64,000 bases of DNA, from assembly GCF_029714325.1 (NCBI RefSeq), contig NZ_CP121666.1:6169001-6233000 (forward strand), in the 5' to 3' direction. Made by a program: the position numbers and the translations under genes. Of the stretch, positions 15,564 through 24,210 are shown piece by piece. Under the pieces are notes generated by a model, which worked only from the letters and a program-made list of their open reading frames with translations, did no database searches and had not been told where the DNA came from. Source of the DNA: Bradyrhizobium sp. CB1717. GTDB taxonomy: Bacteria > Pseudomonadota > Alphaproteobacteria > Rhizobiales > Xanthobacteraceae. The first letter of the stretch is position 1; every line of letters begins with the position of its first letter.

Positions 15564-16861
15564 CCGAATGCCTTCACGGTTGCCGAAACATTCGCGGCGC
15601 AGAGCGCCTGATCGAGATCCGCAAGGATGTCGTCGATGTGCTCAATTCCGACGCTCAGCCTGATCATCTCGGGTCGCACGCCGGCCTTCTCCTGCTCTTC
15701 GACGGACATTTGCCGGTGCGTTGTCGATGCGGGGTGGCAGGCCAGCGTTTTCGCATCGCCTATGTTGACGAGCCGCTTACACAGCTTCAGCCTGTCGTAG
15801 AATCGCTTGCCCGCCTCGAAGCCTCCGGCGACACCAAAAGTCAGCAGCGAACACGCTCGACCATCCAGATATTTCTGCGTCAGCGCGAAATAAGGGCTGT
15901 CAGGAAAGCCCGCATAATTTACCCACCCGACACGGCCGTCGTTGCGCAAGAATCGCGCGACCTTTGCGCCATTCTCGACGTGGCGCTCGATCCGGAGCGC
16001 GACGGTCTCGATGCCCTGGAGCAGCAGGAATGCGTTCATCGGCCCCAGCACCGCACCCGTGGTTCTCTGGGAAACGGCGCGGCAACGCGCGATGTAGGCA
16101 GCGGCGCCGTAGCGCTCGGTGAAGACCAGGCCGTGGTACGATTTCTCCGGTTCGTTCATCATCGGGAAGCGTCGACGATGCTCCGTCCAGGGGAACCTGC
16201 CGCTGTCGATGATAATTCCACCGAGCGTCGTGCCATGCCCGCCCATGAATTTCGTAAGAGACTCCACAACGACGTCAGCGCCGTACTCGATCGGCCTGAG
16301 AAGGATCGGTGTCGGCACGGTGTTGTCGACGATCAGTGGAACGCCGTGCCGGTGCGCGACCTCAGCCATCCCCTGGATGTCGCAGACGTTTCCGGCCGGA
16401 TTTCCGACGCTCTCACAGAACACTGCCCGTGTGTCGTCGTTGATCAGCCCTTCGACGCTTTCCGGCCGGTCGTCTTCCGAAAAGCGGACAGCAATGCCCT
16501 GCCTCGGCAGGATATGCGCGAACAGCGTATGTGTGGTGCCGTAGAGCTGCGGAACCGAAACGATATTGGAGCCCATCTCGGCGATGTTGACGACCGCATA
16601 GTTCACCGCGGCCTGCCCACAGGCGACGCTGAGTGCCTCGATGCCTCCTTCAAGAGCTGCGACGCGCTTCTCCAGCACGGCGTTGGTTGGATTGCCGATC
16701 CGGGTATAACGGAAGCCGTCGACTTCGAGGTTGAAGAGTGCCGCTCCATGGTCGGCGCTGTCGAATGCATAGGAGGCCGTCTGGTAGATCGGTACGGCAA
16801 CGGCCTTCGTTGCCGGATCGTCTTCGAAGCCGCCATGGACGGCGACGGTCTCTCTTCTCAT
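15560..16861 (-). CDS. O-acylhomoserine sulfhydrylase-like PLP enzyme (Cys/Met metabolism family)
   Basis: About 433 residues, the usual size for the MetY branch of the Cys/Met-metabolism PLP enzymes. These replace the activated gamma substituent of an O-acylhomoserine with a nucleophile such as sulfide. Visible features are VPIYQTASYAFDS near the N-terminus, RYTRIGNPTNAVLEKRVAAL, the PLP-contact region VPQLYGTTHTLF, LIVDNTVPTP, and the Schiff-base Lys in ESLTKFMGGHGTTLGG. I start at 16861, where the homology begins (RRETVAVHGGFEDDPAT) with GAAGGG upstream. An in-frame ATG at 16918 has AGGAGG only four bases upstream and would overlap the preceding gene. The gene is the third of a leftward operon. 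The natural nucleophile could differ from sulfide, since relatives are recruited to other amino-acid pathways. Confidence 0.88.
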   Translation of the reverse strand: MRRETVAVHGGFEDDPATKAVAVPIYQTASYAFDSADHGAALFNLEVDGFRYTRIGNPTNAVLEKRVAALEGGIEALSVACGQAAVNYAVVNIAEMGSNIVSVPQLYGTTHTLFAHILPRQGIAVRFSEDDRPESVEGLINDDTRAVFCESVGNPAGNVCDIQGMAEVAHRHGVPLIVDNTVPTPILLRPIEYGADVVVESLTKFMGGHGTTLGGIIIDSGRFPWTEHRRRFPMMNEPEKSYHGLVFTERYGAAAYIARCRAVSQRTTGAVLGPMNAFLLLQGIETVALRIERHVENGAKVARFLRNDGRVGWVNYAGFPDSPYFALTQKYLDGRACSLLTFGVAGGFEAGKRFYDRLKLCKRLVNIGDAKTLACHPASTTHRQMSVEEQEKAGVRPEMIRLSVGIEHIDDILADLDQALCAANVSATVKAFG

Positions 16862-16893
16862 GGTAGCTGGCCCTTCGGCTCTCCTGCCCCGGG

Positions 16894-17898
16894 CTAGCTC
16901 CCGACTTCCCTGGCGCATCGGACCTCCTCGCTTGCTGAAGGTGCTCGGCCGTCGGTCTGCGCTAAGCCCAGCAGCTCGCGCACGGCGGTCGGCCACAGGT
17001 CGACGTCTTTGCCGTGGGTATGGAACATGGCGACGGCCAGACGATCCATTCCGAACGCCACGCAGGCAGTGTGGGCCGGCTCGGAGGCTGCATCGACGAT
17101 GCCCCAGGTCGTGCCGAAATGATCCCGGTGGTAGTTGAAGCTCATGCAGGCAGTCGGTTGCTTCTCGGAGCGTAGCGGCACCAGCAGTTCGAACTTCAGC
17201 GATTGCTGCTTTTGGCTTACCGCCATCATCTGGCCGACCCGGCCGAAGAACGGGTCGTTGGCATGGTCGATCCTGAAGGTTAGCCCGAGGTCCCGGGCAA
17301 TCTTCTGCGCACGTATGATCCAGCGCTCCCGGAACGCCGAGACGTGATCCGCACTGCCGATGCAGACGAACTCTCGCATTCGGAAGGACTGGAACCGGTC
17401 GAGATGGCGCGAAGGTTCGCGGCGGAAACAGTCGGCGGCCACATCGAAGGTCCAGCCGCCGGCCGGCACAGGCCCCCGGCTCGCCGCGATCGGATAGACC
17501 GGATAGCAGGCCGCCGGCGTCAGAACGAGATCGGCAGGCGATAGCGACGTGGTCCAGTCGCCGCCGGCATCGAAGCGGCTGACCGCCGCGTCAATCTCAC
17601 TTTCCATGCCGTGCAACCCACAGACACAACCGAGGAGATTGGGAAAGCTCTTCAGGTAACCCGACCTCTCGAGCTGGGCGCGATTCATGACCGGCGGAAA
17701 ACGCATCACCTCGGCGTTCGGGTCGCGATTCCGTGAGATCACCGCGGCAATCCGCTCCAAGACGTCTTCGTAGAGCGCGGAGCGGCCATAGACGCCGGGA
17801 GAGCCCATCTCGTGGAATAGCACGTCGGCAAGATGGTCCAACGGATCGACTTTGGGGGAAGTGGGGGCCGCCGGTGCTTCGACAATGGCCAACTTCAT
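16894..17898 (-). CDS. Amino acid:[carrier protein] ligase (atypical seryl-tRNA synthetase homologue)
   Basis: A 334-residue class II synthetase-like enzyme without a tRNA-binding domain. Characterised relatives adenylate a small amino acid and transfer it to the phosphopantetheine arm of a dedicated carrier protein. Cys131 (AACYPVYP), Glu176 (MREFVCIG) and Cys279 (AHTACVAFGMDR) fall exactly at the zinc-ligand positions I recall for B. japonicum Bll0957. The class II motif 3 region is AFGMDRLAVAMF. The probable partner is the carrier protein at 19395-19664, encoded on the other strand across the flavoenzyme gene. In transcription order it follows the acyl-CoA-dehydrogenase-like gene and precedes the MetY-like gene. 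The amino acid is not visible; glycine or alanine are the known substrates of relatives. Confidence 0.9.
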   Translation of the reverse strand: MKLAIVEAPAAPTSPKVDPLDHLADVLFHEMGSPGVYGRSALYEDVLERIAAVISRNRDPNAEVMRFPPVMNRAQLERSGYLKSFPNLLGCVCGLHGMESEIDAAVSRFDAGGDWTTSLSPADLVLTPAACYPVYPIAASRGPVPAGGWTFDVAADCFRREPSRHLDRFQSFRMREFVCIGSADHVSAFRERWIIRAQKIARDLGLTFRIDHANDPFFGRVGQMMAVSQKQQSLKFELLVPLRSEKQPTACMSFNYHRDHFGTTWGIVDAASEPAHTACVAFGMDRLAVAMFHTHGKDVDLWPTAVRELLGLAQTDGRAPSASEEVRCAREVGS

Positions 17899-17923
17899 CA
17901 GGCCTTTTCCTTTCTGAAGAAAA

Positions 17924-19150
17924 TCAATCGCGCAGAGAGGCTGGAATCGTGCTCATGAGCGTCGCCGGCCCGATGCTGGCGAGGATGCGATCGTTGTTGA
18001 TCATGATCGGAGCGGAAAGCACGTCCCGCAGGTGGCGGCCGATACTTACGTCGGTGTCGTTGCGGTAACCGGACAGGCCGCAGGTGCGCATCGCGTGCAT
18101 GACGGTCGCAACCGCAAGCTCGGACGTCTCCACCTTGAGAAGATTGATCGAGGACTGGAAGTCCACAGACGACAGCGCGCGCACGTCTCGTCCGCGGGCT
18201 TCGTAGAGCTGCAGACTTGCCGCAATGACTGCGCGCAATTTCGTCAGGGTCATCCTGGCGGAAGTGAAGTGCGCCGCGGCAGGAGGCGTATTGCCGCCCG
18301 ACCCGCGAGCGGCCTTGCGGACGAACAGCTGCGCCCGGTCCACAGCCGCCGCCGCGATCCCTGCCCAGACCGAAGACCAGCAAAGATGGGCGACGGGCGT
18401 CATCGTGTGCGCATGGATCTTTTCGTATGCCACGGGGAATATCTGGTCCGCAGTCCCCCTGAAGTTCAGCTTGAAACCCGCACTGCAGGTCCCGCGCATA
18501 CCGAGGGTCTCCCAGCCCAGCGTGCGCTCCAGCGTGTAATCATCACGCGTGATGGCCAGTAGAACTTGATCGGATCCGGCAGACGATTCAGAGCGACGGG
18601 CGACGGTGATGATGCCGTCCGCCTCGGCGCCGTATGAAATCACCGTCGCGTCGCGCACCAGCGAAATCTCGGTGCCTGCACGCTCCACTGCGGCGGAGCT
18701 GAAACGTATGTTTCCGCCGTTCTGGCCTTCCGTGGTCGACGATGCCAGCAGCAGCTGCTCGGCAGCCACGCGTCGCATGAGACTTTCGTGCCACCCACTG
18801 CCCGCCCCGTGGCGAACCAGGCACGCGACCTTGGTCTGATGCATCGCGAAGATCATCCCGACCGAAGCGCAGGCGCGGCCGAGCGCGTAGCACATGTCGG
18901 CGACCTCGGCGATCGAGGCCCCCTCCCCGCCGAACTCGATCGGAATCTGAGCTCCCAGAAGTCTTTCCTTCCGCGCCGCGTCGATCGCCTTTCGCGGGAA
19001 GCACGCCTCCCGATCGACCGCTTCTGCCTCCGCAGCAGCGATCTCCGCGACATTTGCCGTTCGCTGTTGGAGCGAGGAGTCGGCGGCAGAGACGGCAATT
19101 CGACCAATTTCAGTGGCGCTGTTGCGGAACTGAACTTCCTGCACAGTCAT
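17924..19150 (-). CDS. Acyl-CoA dehydrogenase-like flavoprotein, probably acting on a carrier-bound substrate
   Basis: A 408-residue protein of the acyl-CoA dehydrogenase fold. The N-terminal helical domain includes LGAQIPIEFGGEGASIAEV. The middle beta domain has SSTTEGQNGGNIRFS and TLGMRGTCSAGFKLNFRG. The C-terminal helical domain is marked by CGLSGYRNDTDVSIGRHLRD. Where many acyl-CoA dehydrogenases carry the catalytic Glu in an EGT motif, this protein reads APIMINNDRI, so the usual base is absent or elsewhere. It leads the leftward operon, 26 bases upstream of the amino acid:[carrier protein] ligase. That position suggests it oxidises an aminoacyl or acyl group bound to a carrier protein, as prolyl-carrier-protein dehydrogenases do. 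This is inference. Confidence 0.82.
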   Translation of the reverse strand: MTVQEVQFRNSATEIGRIAVSAADSSLQQRTANVAEIAAAEAEAVDREACFPRKAIDAARKERLLGAQIPIEFGGEGASIAEVADMCYALGRACASVGMIFAMHQTKVACLVRHGAGSGWHESLMRRVAAEQLLLASSTTEGQNGGNIRFSSAAVERAGTEISLVRDATVISYGAEADGIITVARRSESSAGSDQVLLAITRDDYTLERTLGWETLGMRGTCSAGFKLNFRGTADQIFPVAYEKIHAHTMTPVAHLCWSSVWAGIAAAAVDRAQLFVRKAARGSGGNTPPAAAHFTSARMTLTKLRAVIAASLQLYEARGRDVRALSSVDFQSSINLLKVETSELAVATVMHAMRTCGLSGYRNDTDVSIGRHLRDVLSAPIMINNDRILASIGPATLMSTIPASLRD

Positions 19151-19394
19151 GGGCCAGAGCCTCCCGCTACATGGTTGTCATGATTGGACGTTGCGAGCCG
19201 GGTCGAGACGGATTCCGATGAAAAACCGACAACTAAACCACTTCCCTCGCCGCGTCCTTGGCGCAGAAGTGGGTATCAGGAAGCTTCCGCTCCCGGGCGA
19301 GGTACCTCCGAAGCAGAGCTATTGGCCGAAGGGACAGTTGGGTATCGTCGCGTTCCATGTGATCACACTTGGCCACGGCAGGAGACCGGCTGAA
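19151..19394. promoter_or_regulatory. Divergent promoter region of the carrier-protein cluster
   Basis: A gap of 244 bases between the outward-facing flavoenzyme and carrier-protein genes. Both arms must be initiated here or nearby. The Shine-Dalgarno AGGAGA for the carrier protein lies at its right end. I could not assign promoter elements or an operator. Confidence 0.4.
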
Positions 19395-19664
19395 ATGCAC
19401 GACTTTGCCGTCAACGTTCAGAATCGCGTCCTATCGGTCGTCAGGAGCGTCCTCCAGCAGAACGCAATCATCGCTGAGGTCCACCCGGAGTCACGACTCG
19501 TGGACATTGGGCTGAGCTCGATGGGCATGGTCGAGTTGATGCTCAAGGTCGAAGCCGAGTTCGATCTCATCCTTCCCCAACTCGAGATCACTCCCGAAAA
19601 CTTCCAATCGGTGAAGGCGATGGAGCGGATGATCCTCAACCAGCTCGGATCCGGGTCGGGATGA
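19395..19664 (+). CDS. Aminoacyl carrier protein (phosphopantetheine attachment protein)
   Basis: An 89-residue acidic acyl-carrier-type protein. The attachment motif reads VDIGLSSMGMVELML, with Ser42 as the likely phosphopantetheine site; the usual DSL is SSM here. That variant occurs in carrier proteins paired with amino acid:[carrier protein] ligases. I chose the ATG at 19395 because AGGAGA lies nine bases upstream; a longer upstream reading has no homology. Its stop overlaps the next start as ATGA, so it is translationally coupled to the acyl-activating enzyme. Either the ligase across the divergent promoter or the neighbouring AMP ligase could load it. The SSM motif favours the former. 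Confidence 0.88.
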   Translation: MHDFAVNVQNRVLSVVRSVLQQNAIIAEVHPESRLVDIGLSSMGMVELMLKVEAEFDLILPQLEITPENFQSVKAMERMILNQLGSGSG

Positions 19665-21571
19665 AGCCAGTTGAACAAAGATTGTGCTTCGAGAGCCAAG
19701 CAAGCCGCATCGAGCAGGTGCGCGAGGATACCGATCCAGCCCGGCCGCACGATCAATCCATAAACAAAGCCGCGATCCAGCGCGCGACCAGACGCGACAC
19801 TTCGCGCCGCTCCGCCGCCAAGACTTGGCTGCAGGCCATCACACTGACTGCACGGCTCGAAGCCCAGCCGCATCGTCTGTTCGCCGACATCGTCGAGGAT
19901 TGGGCACAACGGCAGCCCGGGCGCCCCGCCTTGCTCTCGGATGGCCAGTCCTTCACCTACGGCGAACTCAGCAATCGCATCAACCGGTATGCGCGTTGGG
20001 CACGGCACCTTGGCCTTCATGCCGGCCGCACCGTCTGCCTCCTGGCACCGAACCGGCCGGACTACCTCGCCTGCTGGCTCGGTATCAGCAGCGCCGGCGG
20101 AACGGTGGCGCTGATCAACACCAGGCTGGTCGGCCCGTCCCTCGCCCACTGCATCGATGTCGCGCATGCCGACCACCTCATCCTGGCTGCCGATTGCGTG
20201 GACGCCTTCGAGGGCGCCCGTCCCCACCTGCACCGCGTGCCGCAATGCTGGGGCCTTGGCACCGGCGATCGACGTGACGACCTGGATGCGGCGCTCGCCG
20301 CCTTCGAGCCACGACCGCTGTCCTCCGCCGAACGTGGCGACGTCACGATCGATGAACGCGCGCTCCTCATTTACACCTCGGGCACCACCGGCCTGCCGAA
20401 GGCGGCGAACGTCAGTCATCGCCGCGTTCTCGCCTGGGGCGGGTGGTTTGCCGGACTGACGGACGCGTCCACCGACGATCGCCTCTACGATTGCCTGCCG
20501 CTCCATCACTCCGTGGGTGGCGTCGCGGCTCCCTGCAGCATGCTCTGCGCGGGCGGCTCTGTCGCGATTGCGGAGAAATTTTCCGCCGGCCGCTTCTGGC
20601 ACGACATCGAGCGTTTCGACTGTACCGCCTTCCAGTACATTGGCGAGCTCTGCCGGTATTTGCTGAAGGCGCCAGTGTCCGAACAAGAGACGCGGCACCG
20701 GCTGCGGCTGGCTGTCGGGAACGGGTTGCGCCGCGACATCTGGGAGATGTTCGCCAACCGGTTCGCGATTCCGCAGATCCTCGAATTCTATGCCGCAACC
20801 GAAGGCAATTTTTCGCTGTTCAACGTGGATGGAAAGCCAGGTGCGATCGGCCGGATACCGCCAGTTCTCGCGCATCGCTTTCCAACCTCGATCGTCAAGG
20901 TCGACGCTGACAGCGGCAGCCCAGTCCGTAACGAGGCCGGGCTCTGCATCGCGTGCACCCCCGGCGAGACCGGCGAGGCTGTCGGACGTATTGGCAAGGC
21001 CAATTCCGACGGTCGCCCCTTCGAAGGCTACACGGATGCCGTCGAGACCAAGAAAAAGATTTTGCGCGACGTCTTCGCAATGGGGGATGCCTGGTTCCGC
21101 AGTGGAGATCTGATGATGCGCGACGCGCAGGGTTACCTCCACTTCATCGACCGCGTCGGCGACACCTTTCGCTGGAAGGGCGAGAACGTCGCGACCAGCG
21201 AGGTGAGCGACGCAATCGCGGACTGCCCCGGCGTTCTCGACGCCTCGACCTATGGAGTTGCGGTGTCCGGGACCGACGGCCGCGCCGGCATGGCGGCCCT
21301 GGTGGTCGACCAAGACTTCGATTTCGGAATGTTCAGCGAACACCTTTCGTATCGCCTGCCGCCTTATGCAATCCCGGCTTTCGTCAGGTTATGCCCGTCG
21401 CTGGATACGACCGACACTTTCAGAAAGAAGAAGCAGCGATTGATCAGCGAGGGGTTCGATCCTTCGGTCGTGGGTGATCCCCTGTTCGTACGTGATCCGG
21501 CGACCGGTCGCTATCGTTCGATCGACCGGGCCGTCTACGCGCGCATCATCGAGGGCGCAATCAGGCTCTAA
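19661..21571 (+). CDS. FATP/FadD-type AMP-forming acyl-activating enzyme
   Basis: A 636-residue adenylating enzyme that should activate a carboxylic acid as its acyl-AMP and pass it to CoA or a carrier protein. The AMP-binding signature is ALLIYTSGTTGLPKAANVSH. Other features are EFYAATEGNFSLFN, typical of the very-long-chain/FATP branch, the ATP-binding FRSGDLMMRD, and FRWKGENVATSEVSDAI near the hinge. The first 60 or so residues are not conserved, so an internal start is possible, but the ATGA overlap with the carrier-protein stop supports the start given. It lies between two carrier-protein genes, which argues for carrier protein rather than free CoA as acceptor. The substrate is unknown. 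Confidence 0.85.
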   Translation: MKPVEQRLCFESQASRIEQVREDTDPARPHDQSINKAAIQRATRRDTSRRSAAKTWLQAITLTARLEAQPHRLFADIVEDWAQRQPGRPALLSDGQSFTYGELSNRINRYARWARHLGLHAGRTVCLLAPNRPDYLACWLGISSAGGTVALINTRLVGPSLAHCIDVAHADHLILAADCVDAFEGARPHLHRVPQCWGLGTGDRRDDLDAALAAFEPRPLSSAERGDVTIDERALLIYTSGTTGLPKAANVSHRRVLAWGGWFAGLTDASTDDRLYDCLPLHHSVGGVAAPCSMLCAGGSVAIAEKFSAGRFWHDIERFDCTAFQYIGELCRYLLKAPVSEQETRHRLRLAVGNGLRRDIWEMFANRFAIPQILEFYAATEGNFSLFNVDGKPGAIGRIPPVLAHRFPTSIVKVDADSGSPVRNEAGLCIACTPGETGEAVGRIGKANSDGRPFEGYTDAVETKKKILRDVFAMGDAWFRSGDLMMRDAQGYLHFIDRVGDTFRWKGENVATSEVSDAIADCPGVLDASTYGVAVSGTDGRAGMAALVVDQDFDFGMFSEHLSYRLPPYAIPAFVRLCPSLDTTDTFRKKKQRLISEGFDPSVVGDPLFVRDPATGRYRSIDRAVYARIIEGAIRL

Positions 21572-21605
21572 CATCGGCCGGGAGCCGAAATGGGAGGTGT
21601 TTATC

Positions 21606-21851
21606 ATGTCGGTCAGAACGAAGATCTTCTCCGCGATGAAGCAGATCGCCGAAGAACAGAAAGTCACGCTTCCACCGCTTCAGGACGACCTGTCCCTGAA
21701 CGAAACCGGATTCGATTCGCTGGCTTTCGCCATCCTGGTGGCAAGGCTGGAGGACGAACTCGGCGTCGATCCCTTCACTGTCGCCGAGGATGCAGCCTTC
21801 CCGTCTACCCTTGGTGAGTTCATCAGGGCCTACGAGAATGTTCCCGCCTGA
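21606..21851 (+). CDS. Acyl carrier protein (second of the cluster)
   Basis: An 81-residue acyl carrier protein with the classical motif ETGFDSLAFAILVARLE; Ser38 is the phosphopantetheine site. The start at 21606 has GGGAGG eight bases upstream. It differs clearly from the first carrier protein, whose motif is SSM, so the two are probably loaded by different enzymes. Its end overlaps the next gene by 14 bases, which suggests the following AMP ligase is its loading enzyme. Confidence 0.88.
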   Translation: MSVRTKIFSAMKQIAEEQKVTLPPLQDDLSLNETGFDSLAFAILVARLEDELGVDPFTVAEDAAFPSTLGEFIRAYENVPA

Positions 21852-23223
21852 CAGCATCGCGCTGCGCCACTACCTTGGCCGGGGGCCGAAAGACCGCACG
21901 ATTTCCGATGCCCGGCACAGTGTATCGCTGACCGACATTATCGAGCACAGCTGCCTGACTGGCGGATGTTGCGAGTTGTCCGGTCGCTCGGTGCTGATTG
22001 CGACATCGCGACAGCTGTTCTCCGCGCTCGCAATGATCGAGCTCGACGGCGTCGCACGCCGCATGCTTCTATGCCCGCCCGATCTCGATTGGGAGCGCCT
22101 GCAGGCTCTGGTTGAGCAGGCCGGGATCGACACCATCGTCACCGATCAACCGCTATCCGGATATTGTGCTGGACGATGCAGTGTTATCGGCATCGACCTG
22201 CCTGAACGGAGGGCCGCAGGACGGATGGTCGACCATGCGACTGAATGGTTGATGCTGACCTCGGGGACGTCGGGGCTGCCGAAGATCGTCCGACATACAC
22301 TCGACGGGCTCGCCGGCGCGATCATTGCCGAGGGGCCTGCGCGTCACAGCGATGCAATCTGGGCAACGTTCTACGATATCCGCCGCTACGGCGGCCTGCA
22401 GATCCTCCTGCGAGCCGTGATCGGCGGTGGATCGATGGTGCTATCCGAGCACGGGGAAACCATCGCGGCCCATATGGCGCGGCTGCGCGCCGGCGGCGTC
22501 AGCCACATCTCCGGCACACCGTCGCACTGGCGCAAGCTCCTGATGAGCGGCGCGGCCGCCAACTTTTCGCCGCGCTATATCCGCTTGTCAGGCGAAATCG
22601 CCGACCAGGCCGTGCTCGACGGCTTGGCCCAGGCATTTCCGCGCGCGTCGATCGGTCATGCCTATGCCTCAACCGAAGCCGGAGTCGGGTTTAGCGTCGA
22701 CGACGGGCGCGAGGGGTTTCCCGCTCACCTGATCGGGCGAAATCGGGACGGCGTGGAGATGAAGGTCGTCGAAGGCTCGTTGCGGATCCGCTCCAACCGT
22801 ACTGCGCGCGCCTATGTCGGCGCCGATGCGCCGCCGCTCGCCGACGCGGAAGGCTTCGTCGATACGGGCGATATCGTCGAATTGCGCGGCGAACGATACC
22901 ATTTCGTCGGCCGGCGAGGCGGCATTATCAATATCGGCGGGTTGAAGGTGCATCCGGAAGAGGTGGAGGCTGTGATCAATCGTCACGCCTGTGTTCAAAT
23001 GTCGCGGGCGCGATCGCGCAGGAGTCCGATCACGGGCGCCATCGTGGTTGCCGATGTCATCCTCACGGGCGGCACCGATGAGAAGCGCCACGAGACCATC
23101 CGCGCAGAGATACTCAGCCGATGCAAGGACGGCCTGGTCGCATGGAAGGTTCCCGCGGTGATCCGTTTCGTCGAGCGGCTCGAGGTCACGGCTGCGGGGA
23201 AACTGGCGCGCACCGATGCGTAA
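21838..23223 (+). CDS. Short AMP-dependent ligase, probably loading the adjacent carrier protein
   Basis: About 461 residues of the ANL adenylating superfamily. Motifs are WLMLTSGTSGLPKIVRHT, GHAYASTEAGVGFSVDDG, EGFVDTGDIVELRG and GRRGGIINIGGLKVHPEEVE, and the C-terminal catalytic Lys region is EVTAAGKLAR. The N-terminal domain is short for the family, as in several acyl-ACP ligases of specialised metabolism. The start at 21838 lies inside the end of the carrier-protein gene, so the two are coupled. Its stop overlaps the start of the truncated reductase. The acid it activates is unknown. Confidence 0.85.
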   Translation: MFPPDSIALRHYLGRGPKDRTISDARHSVSLTDIIEHSCLTGGCCELSGRSVLIATSRQLFSALAMIELDGVARRMLLCPPDLDWERLQALVEQAGIDTIVTDQPLSGYCAGRCSVIGIDLPERRAAGRMVDHATEWLMLTSGTSGLPKIVRHTLDGLAGAIIAEGPARHSDAIWATFYDIRRYGGLQILLRAVIGGGSMVLSEHGETIAAHMARLRAGGVSHISGTPSHWRKLLMSGAAANFSPRYIRLSGEIADQAVLDGLAQAFPRASIGHAYASTEAGVGFSVDDGREGFPAHLIGRNRDGVEMKVVEGSLRIRSNRTARAYVGADAPPLADAEGFVDTGDIVELRGERYHFVGRRGGIINIGGLKVHPEEVEAVINRHACVQMSRARSRRSPITGAIVVADVILTGGTDEKRHETIRAEILSRCKDGLVAWKVPAVIRFVERLEVTAAGKLARTDA

Positions 23224-23430
23224 CACCGGCGGCAGCCGCGGTATCGGCTTGGCCATTGCGCGCAGGCTCGCCGCATCCAGAGACTACAACGTGATCGCGC
23301 TGGCGCGCCGCGAGGGCGAGCAGCTTGCTACTGCCGTGCGAGAAGCGGAAGGACGCTTGCATTTTCGCTCCTGCGACCTCGCGCTGATCGATGCGATCCG
23401 GGCCTTGGCAAGATCAGTGCGCGCGCAGGA
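23216..23430 (+). pseudogene. Truncated SDR-family (FabG-like) reductase
   Basis: The start overlaps the ligase stop by eight bases. The frame begins with the NAD(P)-binding signature TGGSRGIGLAIARRLAA and continues LHFRSCDLALIDAIRALA, a normal SDR N-terminus. After about 70 residues the similarity ends, and the frame continues into unrelated sequence. The beta-strand before the glycine motif is also shorter than usual. SDRs of this family are about 240-250 residues, and the catalytic Ser/Tyr/Lys part is missing, so the gene is not functional as it stands. It marks the right end of the carrier-protein operon. Confidence 0.7.
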
Positions 23431-23454
23431 CGTATGCAGGTTGCACAATTCAGC

Positions 23455-23706
23455 TCAGCCCCCCGTCAGATGTCCAAGCATCGTGTTGCAGGCCTTCTCG
23501 GCCTCCGCGAGCGTTACAAACGCCGAACCGCCGATTTTGATCGCGCCGTTCCCCCCATAGAGCGGCCGCCACGACGCCACATAACCCGCGCGTCCATGAA
23601 AACCAGCGCCAGCTGGGCTCTCATACGTGATGACAAACGAAAAGCCGTCAGCGGTCGCGCTCCAGATTTCCATGTCCTCGACGGCACGGTGAAACTCGAG
23701 CGACAT
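23455..23706 (-). CDS. Small hypothetical protein
   Basis: An 83-residue protein with no family I can name. It starts MSLEFHRAVEDMEIWSATAD and has an aromatic-rich middle (FSFVITYESPAG, YVASWRPLYGGNGAIKIGGS). It ends with a helix-like segment, LAEAEKACNTMLGHL. The composition is that of a real soluble globular protein. It lies just past the break point of the SDR remnant on the opposite strand. No function is proposed. Confidence 0.55.
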   Translation of the reverse strand: MSLEFHRAVEDMEIWSATADGFSFVITYESPAGAGFHGRAGYVASWRPLYGGNGAIKIGGSAFVTLAEAEKACNTMLGHLTGG

Positions 23707-24210
23707 CTAGCTGCGCCCCATACTGGCCTTCATCTGAACCACAGAGTTGTCGTCCTGCCGGCAAGGCCCGAAGGGAGAACGGCCCTGACCACTGGGGGGG
23801 CAGGAAGGAAGGCCAGGGCCGCCGCTCCGCAGTTGCCGAGTTCCAATCGGCATATCTCTGCGATGCTATCTCGAGCCGTTCGCATAGCCCGTGACGACGC
23901 TTTACCTGACAGCGGACCACTACGATCGACCCAGAGCCGCAGATGATGAATGAATAGCCCTCTCTCTCCTTGTATTGGCTGCCATTCCGGATGAACTGAC
24001 AGTCCTGACGGATTACCCCATTCAGCTTGCGATGGCCACCGAAGTCGGAGGGCTATCGTGCTCGCGACTGAGACTTGACCATGCGCCAAGAAAGCGGGCT
24101 CGTGGCGCGCTCGCGAGATTCTTTCGGGGCGGACCGGCGCATCCGGTTGAGGGCGCCTGCTCATTGTACTCGGAGGCGTGACCGGGATTTAGCGGACCGC
24201 GACGATCCTC
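23707..24210. other. Gap without a supported gene
   Basis: About 500 bases between the small hypothetical gene and the LuxR-type regulator. Open frames here show no protein-like composition or family resemblance. It probably contains the end of the rearranged carrier-protein cluster. Confidence 0.4.

Noticed and set aside
19418..21343. A 641-codon leftward frame
   Set aside because: It is antisense to the carrier-protein and FATP-type ligase genes, which carry clear motifs on the other strand.
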